A stretch of DNA of 64,000 nucleotides from Alcaligenes faecalis (GCF_041521385.1 NZ_CP168006.1:2239233-2303232); one strand, 5' to 3'. Numbered from the stretch's first letter, positions 17,439 through 26,485 are shown. A program made the numbers and translations. Notes: generated by a model not told the origin, from the letters alone.

Positions 17439-18425
17439 ATGACAACAGAAAAAGTTACCCAGGAAAATGTGGTGCAGGCGCATGAGCGTCTGCGTTCCTA
17501 TGTGCACCAGACGCCCGTGTTTGATTACCAGACCGGGCGTCTGGATAGCGCCGTCAATTTCAAGTTTGAACATTTGCAGGCCTCGGGCACCTTCAAGGCA
17601 CGCGGTGCTTTCAACAATTTGCTGAGCTTGTCCGAAGAGGCTCGCCAGCAAGGGGTGACCTGCGTGTCGGCGGGCAATCACGCGGTGGCGGTGGCTTATG
17701 CTGCGCATCAAATGGGTGTGAAGGCCAAAACCGTCATGATCAAGACGGCCAGCCCGGCTCGCGTTGCCTTGTGCCGTGAATACGGGGCCGAGATTGTCTT
17801 TGCCGATAACGGCGAACAAGCTTTTGAGCTGGTGCGCCAGATTGAAAAGGATGAACAGAAAACCTTCATTCATCCGTTCAGTACCTACCCCACCGTGCTG
17901 GGGACTGCCACGCTGGGCTACGAGTGGTTGCAACAGGCGGGCAAGCTGGACGCAGTGCTGATACCGATTGGGGGTGGTGGTTTGGCCGCTGGCGTATCGG
18001 CAGCCGTCAAGCTGTGGCAGCCTGATTGCGTGGTCTACGGCATCGAGCCCGTAGGCGCGAACGTCATGGCGCTAAGTCGCCAGGCTGGCGAGCCACAAAA
18101 AATCGGTGCCATGCAGTCCATCGCAGACAGTCTGATGGCACCGCATACCGACGAGTTCAGCTTTCGCGTGTGTCAGGACAATATCGATACTCTGGTGACC
18201 GTTAACGACGACCAGATCCGCGCTGGCATGCACTTCCTGTTCAACGAATTCAAGCTGGCTACTGAACCGGCTTGCGCGGTGGCGACAGCCGCCTTGATGT
18301 TCCCCTTGCGCAAACATCTGGCCGGTCAACGAGTGGGCGTGCTGTTTTGCGGCTCCAACACGGATACCGACACCTTTATTCGCCATATCACCACGCCACT
18401 GGCGCAAGGCGAATCATGCAGCTAA
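17439..18425 (+). CDS. Threonine-dehydratase-like PLP enzyme (EutB-like)
   Basis: 328 residues, fold-type II PLP enzyme. SGTFKARGAF has the Schiff-base Lys, SAGNHAVAVAYAA the substrate loop, and IPIGGGGLAAG the phosphate loop. There is no ACT domain. The length and the pairing with the next gene resemble the EutB/EutC pair of hydroxyectoine utilisation, where EutB is thought to act on a hydroxylated amino acid; no ectoine hydrolase gene is here, so the substrate may differ. It starts 22 bases after the deacetylase and overlaps the next gene by 10 bases. Confidence 0.85.
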   Translation: MTTEKVTQENVVQAHERLRSYVHQTPVFDYQTGRLDSAVNFKFEHLQASGTFKARGAFNNLLSLSEEARQQGVTCVSAGNHAVAVAYAAHQMGVKAKTVMIKTASPARVALCREYGAEIVFADNGEQAFELVRQIEKDEQKTFIHPFSTYPTVLGTATLGYEWLQQAGKLDAVLIPIGGGGLAAGVSAAVKLWQPDCVVYGIEPVGANVMALSRQAGEPQKIGAMQSIADSLMAPHTDEFSFRVCQDNIDTLVTVNDDQIRAGMHFLFNEFKLATEPACAVATAALMFPLRKHLAGQRVGVLFCGSNTDTDTFIRHITTPLAQGESCS

Positions 18426-19420
18426 GCGTTTATGTAGCAAAAGCCCAGGAAGTGTATGAAGGGCTGGATATGGGGGCGGCGATTGATCTGATGCGCCAGG
18501 GTTTTATCGCCATGCAGCAAGGGCGTATTGACCAGCCCTTGCGCACGATTGTGCGCAGCCATTTGTCCAGCGGCTTTCTGGGCATGATGCCTGCCTGCAT
18601 CGATATGCCCGAGATTTATCCCGAGCCTTTGTACGGTGCCAAGATGGGCACCCTGTTTCCAGACAATGTGCGCCTGGGTAAGGATCCCCATCAAGGCTGC
18701 GTGCTCTTGATGAGCGGCTTGACCGGCGAGACTCGTGCCATTCTGGATGCCAGCAGCGTGACGGCCTTGCGCACTGCAGCGGTCAGTGGCCTGGCCACCG
18801 ACATGTTGGCGCGCCCGGATGCCAGCGTGCTGACCTTGTTTGGCGGCGGACATCAGGCCTTGTGGCAGTTGCGTGCCGTGGCGCAAGTGCGTCGCTTGAG
18901 CAACGTATTTGTGATTACCCGCTCCCCACAGTCGGCCCAGCATTTCATTGAACAAGCCCAGGCGTATCTGGATTGCCCCTTGATAGCCGGAGTCTCGGCC
19001 CAGGAAGCTGTGTCCCAGTCGGATATGGTACTGACGGCCACCAGCTCTGCCACGCCTGTTTTGCAGCGCGAATGGCTGCGCCCTGGCACGCACATCACCG
19101 CCATGGGTTCCAGCACACCTGCCAGCAGCGAACTGGATGGCCCCACCATGACGGCAGGCCGTTTGTTTGTGGACCGTGCGCAATCGACTCGTAACGAGTC
19201 GGGCGAGTTCTTGAATGCGTGCAAGCAGGGTTACTTGTCAGCGGATACCGAGCTGAACGAGCTGGGAGCCGTTCTGGAGGGGCAAGCCGCAGGCCGCATC
19301 AGCAGTGAAGAAATCACGATTTTTAAATCCTTGGGACTGGCATTCGAGGATGTACTGACGGCGGCCGCCCTGTTAAGCCGTCATGCCGCACAAGGCAATG
19401 GACGAGTAGTAGAACTTTAG
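18416..19420 (+). CDS. Ornithine cyclodeaminase/mu-crystallin family protein (EutC-like)
   Basis: 334 residues from the ATG at 18416, which overlaps the preceding gene and aligns with family starts; the frame extends upstream without homology. TGETRAILDASSVTALRTAA and MLARPDASVLTLFGGGHQA (variant of the usual GAGVQA nucleotide loop) place it in the family. In true cyclodeaminases the catalytic Asp lies in a GGDCPGK-type motif; here the same stretch reads GSSTPASSEL, so both the Asp and the Lys are Ser. The protein is therefore probably an imine reductase or dehydrogenase rather than a cyclodeaminase (inference). Confidence 0.85.
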   Translation: MQLSVYVAKAQEVYEGLDMGAAIDLMRQGFIAMQQGRIDQPLRTIVRSHLSSGFLGMMPACIDMPEIYPEPLYGAKMGTLFPDNVRLGKDPHQGCVLLMSGLTGETRAILDASSVTALRTAAVSGLATDMLARPDASVLTLFGGGHQALWQLRAVAQVRRLSNVFVITRSPQSAQHFIEQAQAYLDCPLIAGVSAQEAVSQSDMVLTATSSATPVLQREWLRPGTHITAMGSSTPASSELDGPTMTAGRLFVDRAQSTRNESGEFLNACKQGYLSADTELNELGAVLEGQAAGRISSEEITIFKSLGLAFEDVLTAAALLSRHAAQGNGRVVEL

Positions 19421-19450
19421 TCGCGTCATCAAAAGGAAGGGAGACAAGTC

Positions 19451-20422
19451 ATGACAAAGAAATGGGCGCAGGTTTTGCTGGGAACGGCGTTGGCCTTGGC
19501 AACAGGCATGTCTGTTGCCAGCAAATTGCCGGACACCATACGTTTGGTCGTGGGCTATCCGGCCGGAGGAACAGCGGATGCCGTCGCGCGGGTGTATGCC
19601 GAGCAATTGCGTGAAAAGCTGGGTGTGAATGTGGTGGTGGATAACCGTGCAGGCGCAGGTGGGCAGGTTGCTGCCCAAGGCTTTTTGCGTTCGCCTACGG
19701 ACGGTTCGGTGCTGTTGGTTGCCAATAATCACATGATGACCACCCTGCCCCTGACGGTGAAAACGGTCAGCTACGACCCCATGAAGGATTTTGCGCCGGT
19801 GGCGGTGATCGCCAAGTTCGAGCATATCTTTGTGGTTGGTAAAACCACGCCTGCCAATACCTTGCAGGAATACGTAGAACTGGTGCGTAAAGAACCGGAG
19901 AAGTACGGACATTATGGTATTCCCGCTCCTGGTAGTGCCCCCCAGTTCATGGGCTACAGCATTGCCAAGAAGAACGATATCCAGATGTCCCCCGTGCCGT
20001 ACAAAGGGGGCGCCCCCCTGATCAACGACTTGTTGGGTGACCATATCCCTGCCGGTGTGGATGCGGTGGGCATGATTACCGAACACGTTGCTGCTGGCTC
20101 GGTGCGCGTTCTGGGAGTTACGGGTGCGGAACGTCTGCCTATCCTGAAGGATGTGCCTACCTTTGCAGAAATGGGTTATGGCGATCTGAAAGCGTCGGGC
20201 TGGATGGGAATTTTTGCACCGTTGGGCATGGAGCCGGAGATGGTCAAACAGTTCCAGGATGCCTTCAATGAAGTGGCCAAGCTGCCACGCATTGAAAGCG
20301 CGATTGTGCCGATTGGCTTTCGACCCGAATCGGGTGACGCACAGGAATTGGCCCGTACGGTTCAGGCGGATCTGGATACCTGGGGCCCCATTATCAAAGA
20401 GTCGGGGTATTTGCAGCAGTAA
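19451..20422 (+). CDS. Bug/TctC-family tripartite tricarboxylate transport receptor
   Basis: 323 residues with a signal peptide (MTKKWAQVLLGTALALATG, cleaved near 24). IRLVVGYPAGGTADAVAR and VVVDNRAGAGGQVAAQ are the two conserved ligand-loop motifs of Bug proteins, and VPYKGGAPLINDLLGD is also typical. It is a periplasmic solute receptor. No TctA or TctB membrane gene is nearby, as is usual for the many orphan Bug receptors in Alcaligenaceae. AAGGAAGGGAG precedes the ATG. It is the last gene of the XRE-cupin operon and likely binds its substrate or an intermediate. Confidence 0.9.
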   Translation: MTKKWAQVLLGTALALATGMSVASKLPDTIRLVVGYPAGGTADAVARVYAEQLREKLGVNVVVDNRAGAGGQVAAQGFLRSPTDGSVLLVANNHMMTTLPLTVKTVSYDPMKDFAPVAVIAKFEHIFVVGKTTPANTLQEYVELVRKEPEKYGHYGIPAPGSAPQFMGYSIAKKNDIQMSPVPYKGGAPLINDLLGDHIPAGVDAVGMITEHVAAGSVRVLGVTGAERLPILKDVPTFAEMGYGDLKASGWMGIFAPLGMEPEMVKQFQDAFNEVAKLPRIESAIVPIGFRPESGDAQELARTVQADLDTWGPIIKESGYLQQ

Positions 20423-20455
20423 GACATAAAGCTGCTAAAAAAATATGTCGTCAGT

Positions 20456-20499
20456 ACACCCCAAGGCTTGGCTTTTTGTTCAGGCTTTGGGGTGTTTTT
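20456..20499 (+). terminator. Terminator of the deacetylase operon
   Basis: ACACCCCAA (20456-20464) pairs with TTGGGGTGT (20487-20495), with partial GGCTT/AGGCT pairing inside, followed by a T run. Confidence 0.85.
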
Positions 20500-20577
20500 C
20501 GTGATGGCGACGGTACGTTGCCTATGTCCATGGCGCTACCGCTGTAGCGAGAGCGAATGCATGGCTTGAGCGCCTAC

Positions 20578-21132
20578 TTAGGGTGCCAGTAAAGGCTGTA
20601 AAGCCTGGTAGATGTCTTGAGTCAGATCTTTGCCGGGGAACATATTGGCATGGACGATCAGGCCTTCCAGACAAATGAAAACCAGCATAGCGTGCTGCTG
20701 GGCCTTGGCGCCGAAAGGCTCCTGCAAGATTGCTTCTAGCAAGGCCAAGATGGCCAGTTTGTGTTCTTGTGCGATCGTGCAAGCTTGCGGGTTCAAGGCA
20801 CCGAACTCTTCCGATACCTTGATGAACATGCAGCCATGAAAATCCGGTGACTGAAACCAGCTCTGATGCCACTCGAACAGCGCCCGAATTTTGTCCTGAT
20901 AGTTGTCATGAGGCTCCAGATACTGCAGCAAGGCTTCCATGAAATGGCGGTGCCGCAACTCCAACGTTTCTTTGATCAAGCCATCTTTGGTGCCAAATTG
21001 CTTGTAGACCGTCATGCGGGCCACATCGGATTCGGAAATGATGCGTTCAATCCCGACATTGCCGTAGCCGTACTGGCTGAAAAGGCGCAGGGCCGTTTCC
21101 AAAATCGTATCGCGCTTGGTGTTTTTCGTCAT
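20578..21132 (-). CDS. TetR-family repressor
   Basis: 184 residues from the ATG at 21132 (MTKNTKRDTILETALRLF). The N-terminal helix-turn-helix reads GYGNVGIERIISESDVARMTVYKQFGTKDGL, a standard TetR DNA-binding domain; the rest is an all-helical ligand domain. It diverges from the HPP-family gene, and the spacer has a perfect 18-base palindrome typical of TetR operators, so it probably represses itself and the HPP gene. The ligand is unknown. Confidence 0.9.
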   Translation of the reverse strand: MTKNTKRDTILETALRLFSQYGYGNVGIERIISESDVARMTVYKQFGTKDGLIKETLELRHRHFMEALLQYLEPHDNYQDKIRALFEWHQSWFQSPDFHGCMFIKVSEEFGALNPQACTIAQEHKLAILALLEAILQEPFGAKAQQHAMLVFICLEGLIVHANMFPGKDLTQDIYQALQPLLAP

Positions 21133-21203
21133 CGGTGACTCCAGAAGGTAGCCTGGGAAAGTTTGACAGCCTCCAGCAGAATGATTATTGTACACGCCGG
21201 TAG

Positions 21204-21221
21204 ATAGACCGATCGGTCTAT
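21204..21221. promoter_or_regulatory. TetR operator palindrome
   Basis: A perfect 18-base palindrome, ATAGACCGATCGGTCTAT, lies 16 bases before the HPP-family ATG and about 70 bases before the tetR ATG. AGACCGNNCGGTCT-type sites are common for TetR proteins. Confidence 0.8.
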
Positions 21222-21236
21222 TTTTTGGAGCTTTGG

Positions 21237-21749
21237 ATGCGCTTTCTCTTTTCTCGAATTCAAGGGGGCGGTGTTTTGCCGCCTCGGCCGCAAAGTAAGC
21301 AGGTTTTGCTCAGTTTCCTGGGGGGAACCATAGGCATTATGGTGATTGCCTATTTAACGCAGCAGTTTGGCTTGCCTTTGATGATGGCGCCTTTTGGGGC
21401 CACCTGCGCTTTGCTGTTTGCTGCTCCGGATTCGCCCCTGGCACAGCCGCGCAGCGTGATTGGCGGGCATTTCATTGCCAGTCTGGTTGGCGTGGTGATT
21501 GCCAAGTATGTCGGTGCCGGTCCTGTCGAAATGGGCTTGGCGGTGGGCTTGGCCATTGCCTTGATGCATGTCAGCCGTACCTTGCATGCCCCGGCTGGTG
21601 CTGATCCATTGGTGATCTTGCTGGCCGGTGAGGCCTCGTGGTCTTACTTGCTTGTGCCCTCTTTGCTGGGCTCTATCGTGCTGGTGGTGATCGCTGTGGT
21701 GATCAACAACGTGGGGCACGAGAAAGCCTGGCCCAAGTATTGGTATTGA
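21237..21749 (+). CDS. HPP-family integral membrane protein
   Basis: 170 residues, four or five hydrophobic helices. MMAPFGATCALLFA and LAQPRSVIGGHFIASLVG are signature segments of the HPP family. The motif that names the family (HPPAGA) reads HAPAGA here. Some HPP proteins take part in nitrite transport in plastids; bacterial roles are mostly unknown. GGAG six bases upstream selects the ATG at 21237 over the TTG at 21225. It is probably controlled by the divergent TetR protein through the palindrome that overlaps its promoter region. Confidence 0.85.
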   Translation: MRFLFSRIQGGGVLPPRPQSKQVLLSFLGGTIGIMVIAYLTQQFGLPLMMAPFGATCALLFAAPDSPLAQPRSVIGGHFIASLVGVVIAKYVGAGPVEMGLAVGLAIALMHVSRTLHAPAGADPLVILLAGEASWSYLLVPSLLGSIVLVVIAVVINNVGHEKAWPKYWY

Positions 21750-21759
21750 TCGGCTTGTC

Positions 21760-22155
21760 TCATGCCGGCTTAATCGGCGTACACAACTCCACCACAATGC
21801 GCTCTGGCGTCTGCACATAAGACACCACCTGTCCCCATGGCTTGTCCTGCGGCGGTGCCAGTTCTGTGCCCCCTTCCGCCAGTGCCTTGGCATGAGCGGC
21901 AGGCACGTCGTCGCAGACCAGGGCAATTTCGATACCCAATGGCACGTCCGAGGCGTGCGGTGACAGATGACCCTTAGGGTAATTCATGTACGCCAGCATC
22001 TCGCCCGCAAAGGCCAAGGTGGTTTGGCCGGTTTCCAGCTCCCCGTACAGCCCGGTTTCATGCAGCATTTTGGTAGGCAAACCAAATGCACGGTTGAAGT
22101 AATCCAGTGCCTGGCTGACATCGGGGACGTAGATGATCGTGTAGCCAAATTGCAT
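21760..22155 (-). CDS. VOC (glyoxalase/bleomycin-resistance fold) protein
   Basis: 131 residues from the ATG at 22155 (MQFGYTIIYVPDVSQALDYF). It has the beta-alpha-beta-beta-beta modules of the vicinal oxygen chelate family: VSQALDYFNRAFG in the first half and AHAKALAEGGTELAPP followed by IVVELCTP at the end, where a metal-ligand Glu is expected. The reaction (isomerase, dioxygenase or resistance protein) cannot be told. It converges with the HPP gene, leaving only 10 bases, and follows the katA terminator. Confidence 0.8.
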   Translation of the reverse strand: MQFGYTIIYVPDVSQALDYFNRAFGLPTKMLHETGLYGELETGQTTLAFAGEMLAYMNYPKGHLSPHASDVPLGIEIALVCDDVPAAHAKALAEGGTELAPPQDKPWGQVVSYVQTPERIVVELCTPIKPA

Positions 22156-22190
22156 AGTAAGGCTCGATAGGAAAACGCAGGGCCAGTGCA

Positions 22191-22229
22191 AAAAAAATCG
22201 GCTCCCCAATTGTAGATGGGGAGCCGATT
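22191..22229 (-). terminator. Terminator of katA
   Basis: A 13-base stem, AATCGGCTCCCCA (22196-22208) with TGGGGAGCCGATT (22217-22229), around an 8-base loop. The A run at 22191-22197 becomes a T run on the minus strand. Confidence 0.9.
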
Positions 22230-22259
22230 CTTTGATGGCTTAAACAGCCCGATCAGGGT

Positions 22260-23702
22260 TTAAAGCTGACCGCGTTTCGTCAGTTCTGCTTTGACACCTG
22301 CACCGTAGGCAGGGTCCGCCTTGGTGAAGTGGCCCAACTGACGCTCGATGATTTCCTTGGGAACACCGGCCATGGCGTCGGCAATATTGCTGAACAGACG
22401 CTGCTTTTCCTCATCGTTGAACAGGCGGAACAGATTGCCGGGCTGTGAGTAGTAGTCATCGTCTACACGGTGATCCCAGTGATCTGCCGGCTGGCCGTCC
22501 AGCGCCAGAGGCGGTTCGCTGCGGGGAGCCTGTTGCCATTGCCCCTGGCTGTTGGGCTCGTAGTTGATCGTGCCGCCGTTATTGTCGCCCGTACGCATGG
22601 CGCCATCGCGGTGGTAGCTGTGGAATGGGCAACGTGGTGCGTTCACCGGCAGCAGGCCGTGGTTCACGCCCAGACGGTAGCGTTGGGTATCTCCGTAGGA
22701 AAAGATACGGCCTTGCAGCATGCGGTCGGGCGAGTGACCAATACCGGGCACCAGGTTGGCAGGCGTAAAGGCCGCTTGCTCCACTTGGGCAAAGTAGTTG
22801 GTGGGGTTCTCGTTCAGTTCCAGCATGCCCACATCGATCAGCGGGAAGTCGCCATGTGGCCAAACCTTGGTCACGTCAAAAGGGTTGATGTGGTAGTTGC
22901 GTGCCTGCTCTTCGGTCATGATCTGAATGCGCAGCGCCCAACGTGGAAAGTTGCCCTTTTCAATGTTCTCGTACAGATCGCGCTGCGAGCTTTCGCGGTC
23001 CTGGCCCACGACCTTGGTGGCTTCTTCGTTGGTGTAGTTGGCAATGCCCTGTTGGGATTTGAAGTGGAACTTCACCCAGTGGCGTTCGCCCTTGTCGTTG
23101 ATCAGGCTGTAAGTGTGCGAACCGAAACCATGCTGCTGACGAAGGTTACAGGGCAAGCCGCGGTCGCTCATCAAGATGGTGACCTGGTGCAAGGACTCGG
23201 GCGACAAGGACCAGAAATCCCAGGCGGCACTCATATTGCGCAGGTGGCTGCGCGGGTCGCGTTTCTGGGTGTGGATGAAGTCGGGGAACTTCAGTGGATC
23301 CCGTATAAAGAAGACAGGAGTGTTATTGCCCACGAGGTCCCAGTTTCCGTCTTCGGTATAGAACTTGATGGCAAATCCTCGAACGTCGCGTTCTGCATCG
23401 GCGGCTCCTGCTTCACCTGCTACGGTGGAAAAACGTAAGAAAACGGGGGTCTGGCTGCCAGGCTTGAAGACCTTGGCCATGCTGTACTGACTGATATCGT
23501 GCGTGACGGTAAACGTACCGAACGCGCCCGATCCTTTGGCGTGTACGACGCGCTCGGGGATGCGTTCACGGTCAAAGTGAGCCAGCTTCTCCAGCAGCCA
23601 ATAATCCTGCATCAGGACGGGACCGCGAGGGCCTGCCGTCATGGAGTTCTGGTTTTCCTCAACAGGGCGGCCAGCGGCGGTCGTCAGGGTTTTGTTGCTC
23701 AT
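22260..23702 (-). CDS. katA: Monofunctional heme catalase
   Basis: 480 residues, the size of small-subunit (clade 3) catalases. [12 protein letters not shown] has the distal His, [11 protein letters not shown] the distal Asn, and [14 protein letters not shown] the proximal heme-ligand Tyr. It decomposes hydrogen peroxide in the cytoplasm. The N-terminus [14 protein letters not shown] is typical, and GGAG eight bases before the ATG supports it. The gene is monocistronic with its own terminator. A sequence resembling half of an OxyR site lies about 115 bases upstream, which would fit peroxide induction. Confidence 0.95.
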   Translation of the reverse strand: MSNKTLTTAAGRPVEENQNSMTAGPRGPVLMQDYWLLEKLAHFDRERIPERVVHAKGSGAFGTFTVTHDISQYSMAKVFKPGSQTPVFLRFSTVAGEAGAADAERDVRGFAIKFYTEDGNWDLVGNNTPVFFIRDPLKFPDFIHTQKRDPRSHLRNMSAAWDFWSLSPESLHQVTILMSDRGLPCNLRQQHGFGSHTYSLINDKGERHWVKFHFKSQQGIANYTNEEATKVVGQDRESSQRDLYENIEKGNFPRWALRIQIMTEEQARNYHINPFDVTKVWPHGDFPLIDVGMLELNENPTNYFAQVEQAAFTPANLVPGIGHSPDRMLQGRIFSYGDTQRYRLGVNHGLLPVNAPRCPFHSYHRDGAMRTGDNNGGTINYEPNSQGQWQQAPRSEPPLALDGQPADHWDHRVDDDYYSQPGNLFRLFNDEEKQRLFSNIADAMAGVPKEIIERQLGHFTKADPAYGAGVKAELTKRGQL

Positions 23703-23990
23703 TGTGATTCTCCGTTGAAGCTGACCCGAACCGAGGGGGCGGGTCGTTTTAAGAAGTTAGGATCAGTCTACGTGCCTTCGTGTTAATAGTTAAATCAAAT
23801 GATTTTAGTGAATGAATAGTTTTTTGCTATTGACCGGGGTTTGCATCTTGATCATAGCGGTAAGCACAGGACTGACGCATGAAACTTGTGCGACAGGATA
23901 TGGCAGCAGATCGGGCCAATGCTATCAGGCCAGAACAGAAGCTGTATGGAATCAGCGTTGGGGTGCGTGTTACTTGGCAGCAGGCATAAA
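23703..23990. other. katA upstream region
   Basis: About 290 bases between the katA start and the yidC terminator. Apart from the possible OxyR half-site, I see no gene. Short frames through it have no family resemblance. Confidence 0.5.
23816..23830. promoter_or_regulatory. Possible OxyR half-site upstream of katA
   Basis: ATAG-N7-CTAT (23816-23830) matches one dyad of the OxyR consensus. A second ATAG at 23786 is 30 bases away rather than the expected 22 and lacks the CTAT arm, so the full site is not convincing. Confidence 0.35.
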
Positions 23991-24021
23991 AAAACCCCGC
24001 TAGAAAATGTAGCGGGGTTTT
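23991..24021 (-). terminator. Terminator of the rpmH-rnpA-yidD-yidC operon
   Basis: AAAACCCCGCTA (23991-24002) pairs with TAGCGGGGTTTT (24010-24021), loop GAAAATG, flanked by A and T runs, 14 bases past the yidC stop. Confidence 0.9.
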
Positions 24022-24035
24022 TGTTTTGGAGCGAA

Positions 24036-25703
24036 TTAGCTGTTGGCTGCTTTCGCGCTGTTCTTTTCGATCTGCACCATGATGTAGCGTTGCTGTGCAA
24101 TGGACAGAATGTTGTTCACGCACCAGTACAGAACCAGACCGGCGGGGAAGAAGAACATCATGCCACCAAAGACCAGAGGCATCAGCATCATGACTTTGGC
24201 TTGCATTGGATCAGGCGGTGTGGGGTTCAGCTTGATCTGCAGGAACATGGTACCCATCATGATGGCAGGCAGAATCATCCATGGGTCGCGTGCGGCCAGG
24301 TCGTGAATCCACAGAATCCAGGGCGCACCACGCATCTCGACGCTGCCCAGCAGCACCCAGTACAGCGCAATGAACACAGGGATCTGGACCAGCATGGGCA
24401 AACAGCCACCCAGCGGGTTGATCTTCTCGGTGCGGTACATCTCCATCATGGCGGCGTTCAGCTTGGCCTTGTCGTCACCGAACTTCTCGCGCAGGGCTTG
24501 CATGCGTGGCGCAAACTGCTTCATCTTGGCCATGGAGCGGTAGCTGGCGGCCGACAGCGGGAAGAACACCAGCTTGATCAGCACGGTCAGCGCCACGATG
24601 GCCCAACCCCAGTTACCCAGCAAGGAATGCAGCCAGGTCAGCAGCTTGAACAAAGGCTTGGAGATGATGGTCAGCCAGCCGTAGTCCACCACCAGATCCA
24701 GACCGGTAGCCAGTTGCGACATGGCTTTCTGGTCTTGTGGGCCTACCCACAGGGCAGCGTCCACTGCCTTGCTTTGGCCAGCGGCGATAGAACCGACCGA
24801 TTCCAGCGTGCGTACGGCGTACAGATTGTTGCCCAGCTTCAGGATTTCGTTGGTGCGTTGCAGGTCCTGGGCAGGAACCCAGGCGGTTGCAAAGTAGTGC
24901 TGCACCATGCCGATCCAGCCGTTGTCCACGCTGCGAGCGTAGGTGGCCTTGTTCTTGTCGATATCCGAGAAAGTGATTTTCTGGAATTTTTCGCCACTGG
25001 AATAGACCACAGGACCGGTAAAGGTGCTGTACAGGCGGGACGAATCGGGTGGGTTGTTGCCGTCGCGAGTCAGTTGCAGGTACAGGCGTGGGTCAATGGC
25101 CGAGCCGGTATTGTTCTGGATATCGTGACGAACCTGGATGTCATAGCGGCCTTTATGCAGCGTGTAGGTCTTGGTGACTTTGACGTCGTCCGAAGTGGCC
25201 TCAAACACCACATCCAAGGTATCGCCCGTCATGTTGTGCTGGCTCGAGACCAGGGTGAACGGGGTCAGGTGGTTGGGCAGGTTCTGGCCGGCGGCACCCA
25301 CAATACCGGACTGGGCCAGGTAGGTGGAGGCAGGCGAGTTATCCAGCAGCACCATCGGCTGCTCGGGGTTCTCGGGCGAACCGTACTTCAACAGCTCGGC
25401 CTTGATCAGTTGGGCACCTTCGGTGCTAAAGCCCAGCTTGTAGACGTCTGTTGTGATGTCAATGGTTTGTGCTGTGGCGGACACCGCGCTGTTGCTCGAA
25501 GGCAAGGCAGCAGACGCAGTCGGCTCTTGAGCAGCGGGAACGCTACCATTTGCAGCAGGTTCGTCGGAGGCTGCTGGCGCTTGTGTGGTGGCTGGAGTGG
25601 AAGCGAACAGCGATGGCTTGCCGTTGTATTCCTGCCAGTTATTCCACAGCAGCAGCAGTGCAAAGGAGAAGATCATCCATAGGATGGTGCGTCGGATATC
25701 CAT
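24036..25703 (-). CDS. yidC: Membrane protein insertase YidC
   Basis: 555 residues. MDIRRTILWMIFSFALLLLW is the N-terminal membrane anchor. A linker rich in Ala, Pro and Thr (about 35-80) is followed by the large periplasmic beta domain (to about 340) and the five-helix Oxa1-like core, with PLSAASYRSMAKMK, INPLGGCLPMLVQIPVFIAL and LYWCVNNILSIAQQ. YidC inserts and folds inner-membrane proteins alone or with SecYEG. It is the last gene of the rpmH operon, 108 bases after yidD. Confidence 0.97.
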   Translation of the reverse strand: MDIRRTILWMIFSFALLLLWNNWQEYNGKPSLFASTPATTQAPAASDEPAANGSVPAAQEPTASAALPSSNSAVSATAQTIDITTDVYKLGFSTEGAQLIKAELLKYGSPENPEQPMVLLDNSPASTYLAQSGIVGAAGQNLPNHLTPFTLVSSQHNMTGDTLDVVFEATSDDVKVTKTYTLHKGRYDIQVRHDIQNNTGSAIDPRLYLQLTRDGNNPPDSSRLYSTFTGPVVYSSGEKFQKITFSDIDKNKATYARSVDNGWIGMVQHYFATAWVPAQDLQRTNEILKLGNNLYAVRTLESVGSIAAGQSKAVDAALWVGPQDQKAMSQLATGLDLVVDYGWLTIISKPLFKLLTWLHSLLGNWGWAIVALTVLIKLVFFPLSAASYRSMAKMKQFAPRMQALREKFGDDKAKLNAAMMEMYRTEKINPLGGCLPMLVQIPVFIALYWVLLGSVEMRGAPWILWIHDLAARDPWMILPAIMMGTMFLQIKLNPTPPDPMQAKVMMLMPLVFGGMMFFFPAGLVLYWCVNNILSIAQQRYIMVQIEKNSAKAANS

Positions 25704-25811
25704 AGCGCCTGTATCACATTTATAAAGCTGAGCAAAAGCTTAGCAGTTTAACGTAGCTGGTCAGCAAACAGGGGGATTGCCTTGAAAAACAAAGCGCAGA
25801 CCAGGACGGTT

Positions 25812-26054
25812 TTAGAAAGTGTTGCGGTCTTCGGGCGGGCGAGCGGGCACAGGATCGTGCCCTCCTTTGCACCAGGGGTTGCAGCGGCAGATGCGTTTAC
25901 CACCAAGCCATAAGCCTTTTAGCGGGCCATGAATCTCAATGGCCTGCAAGGCATAGTTGGAGCAGCTGGGGGTAAAGCGGCAGTTTCTACCGATCCAGGG
26001 ACTCAGAAAAAACTGGTAAAAGCGGATCGGCGCCGAAGCCAGTTTGCGCATCAT
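25812..26054 (-). CDS. yidD: Membrane protein insertion efficiency factor YidD
   Basis: 80 residues. [32 protein letters not shown] and [17 protein letters not shown] are invariant features of the family, with conserved Cys clusters. It aids YidC-dependent insertion near the membrane. Its start overlaps the rnpA stop by four bases, so translation is probably coupled. Confidence 0.95.
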   Translation of the reverse strand: MMRKLASAPIRFYQFFLSPWIGRNCRFTPSCSNYALQAIEIHGPLKGLWLGGKRICRCNPWCKGGHDPVPARPPEDRNTF

Positions 26055-26416
26055 GGCCGTACCTTGGAGAACAAGGTGTTGGCTTCGTTGCGAACCAGTT
26101 GCTTTAAGGCGGTCAGCGACACCAAAGGCACCTTGCTGTGCAGCCTAAAAACATAGGCGGCATTGGGCAAGCCTGCGCGTTTGTGGCGGAAGGTCTCGCG
26201 CAAGATGCGTTTGATGGTGTTGCGGGTGACGGCGCGGTTGGCAAAACGCTTGGGGACGATCAGTCCCAAACGGGCGCCTTCGGTCTGGTGTGGATCCTCG
26301 CCACGAGAGCGAGTGACCACGAACAAAGCCCCGCGACCTACGCGTTGTCCTTTTAATGACTGTGCGTATTCGGTGGGGCTATGTAAGCGAGCCGTAGCTG
26401 GAAAGGAGGCACGCAT
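26051..26416 (-). CDS. rnpA: Ribonuclease P protein component
   Basis: 121 residues, basic. The RNR motif region [18 protein letters not shown] binds RNase [13 protein letters not shown] and [10 protein letters not shown] also match. It is the protein cofactor for 5' processing of tRNA. It lies between rpmH and yidD in the standard order, with 69 bases to rpmH. The RNA subunit gene rnpB is not in the window. Confidence 0.95.
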   Translation of the reverse strand: MRASFPATARLHSPTEYAQSLKGQRVGRGALFVVTRSRGEDPHQTEGARLGLIVPKRFANRAVTRNTIKRILRETFRHKRAGLPNAAYVFRLHSKVPLVSLTALKQLVRNEANTLFSKVRP

Positions 26417-26485
26417 GATGCGTATCGTGGGAGTCGGGCTTTAGATAAGAGATCCATCACCCTGGGCCCCGCATCCCGACATGGC

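Noticed and set aside
16220..20422. Complete hydroxyectoine (eut/doe) degradation operon
   Set aside because: No ectoine hydrolase and the deacetylase is of the M20, not the DoeB/EutE, family; only two genes resemble EutB and EutC.
23886..25682. 598-codon frame opposite yidC
   Set aside because: Composition is dominated by His, Gln and Gly, as expected for the complement of a GC-rich gene; yidC is unambiguous.
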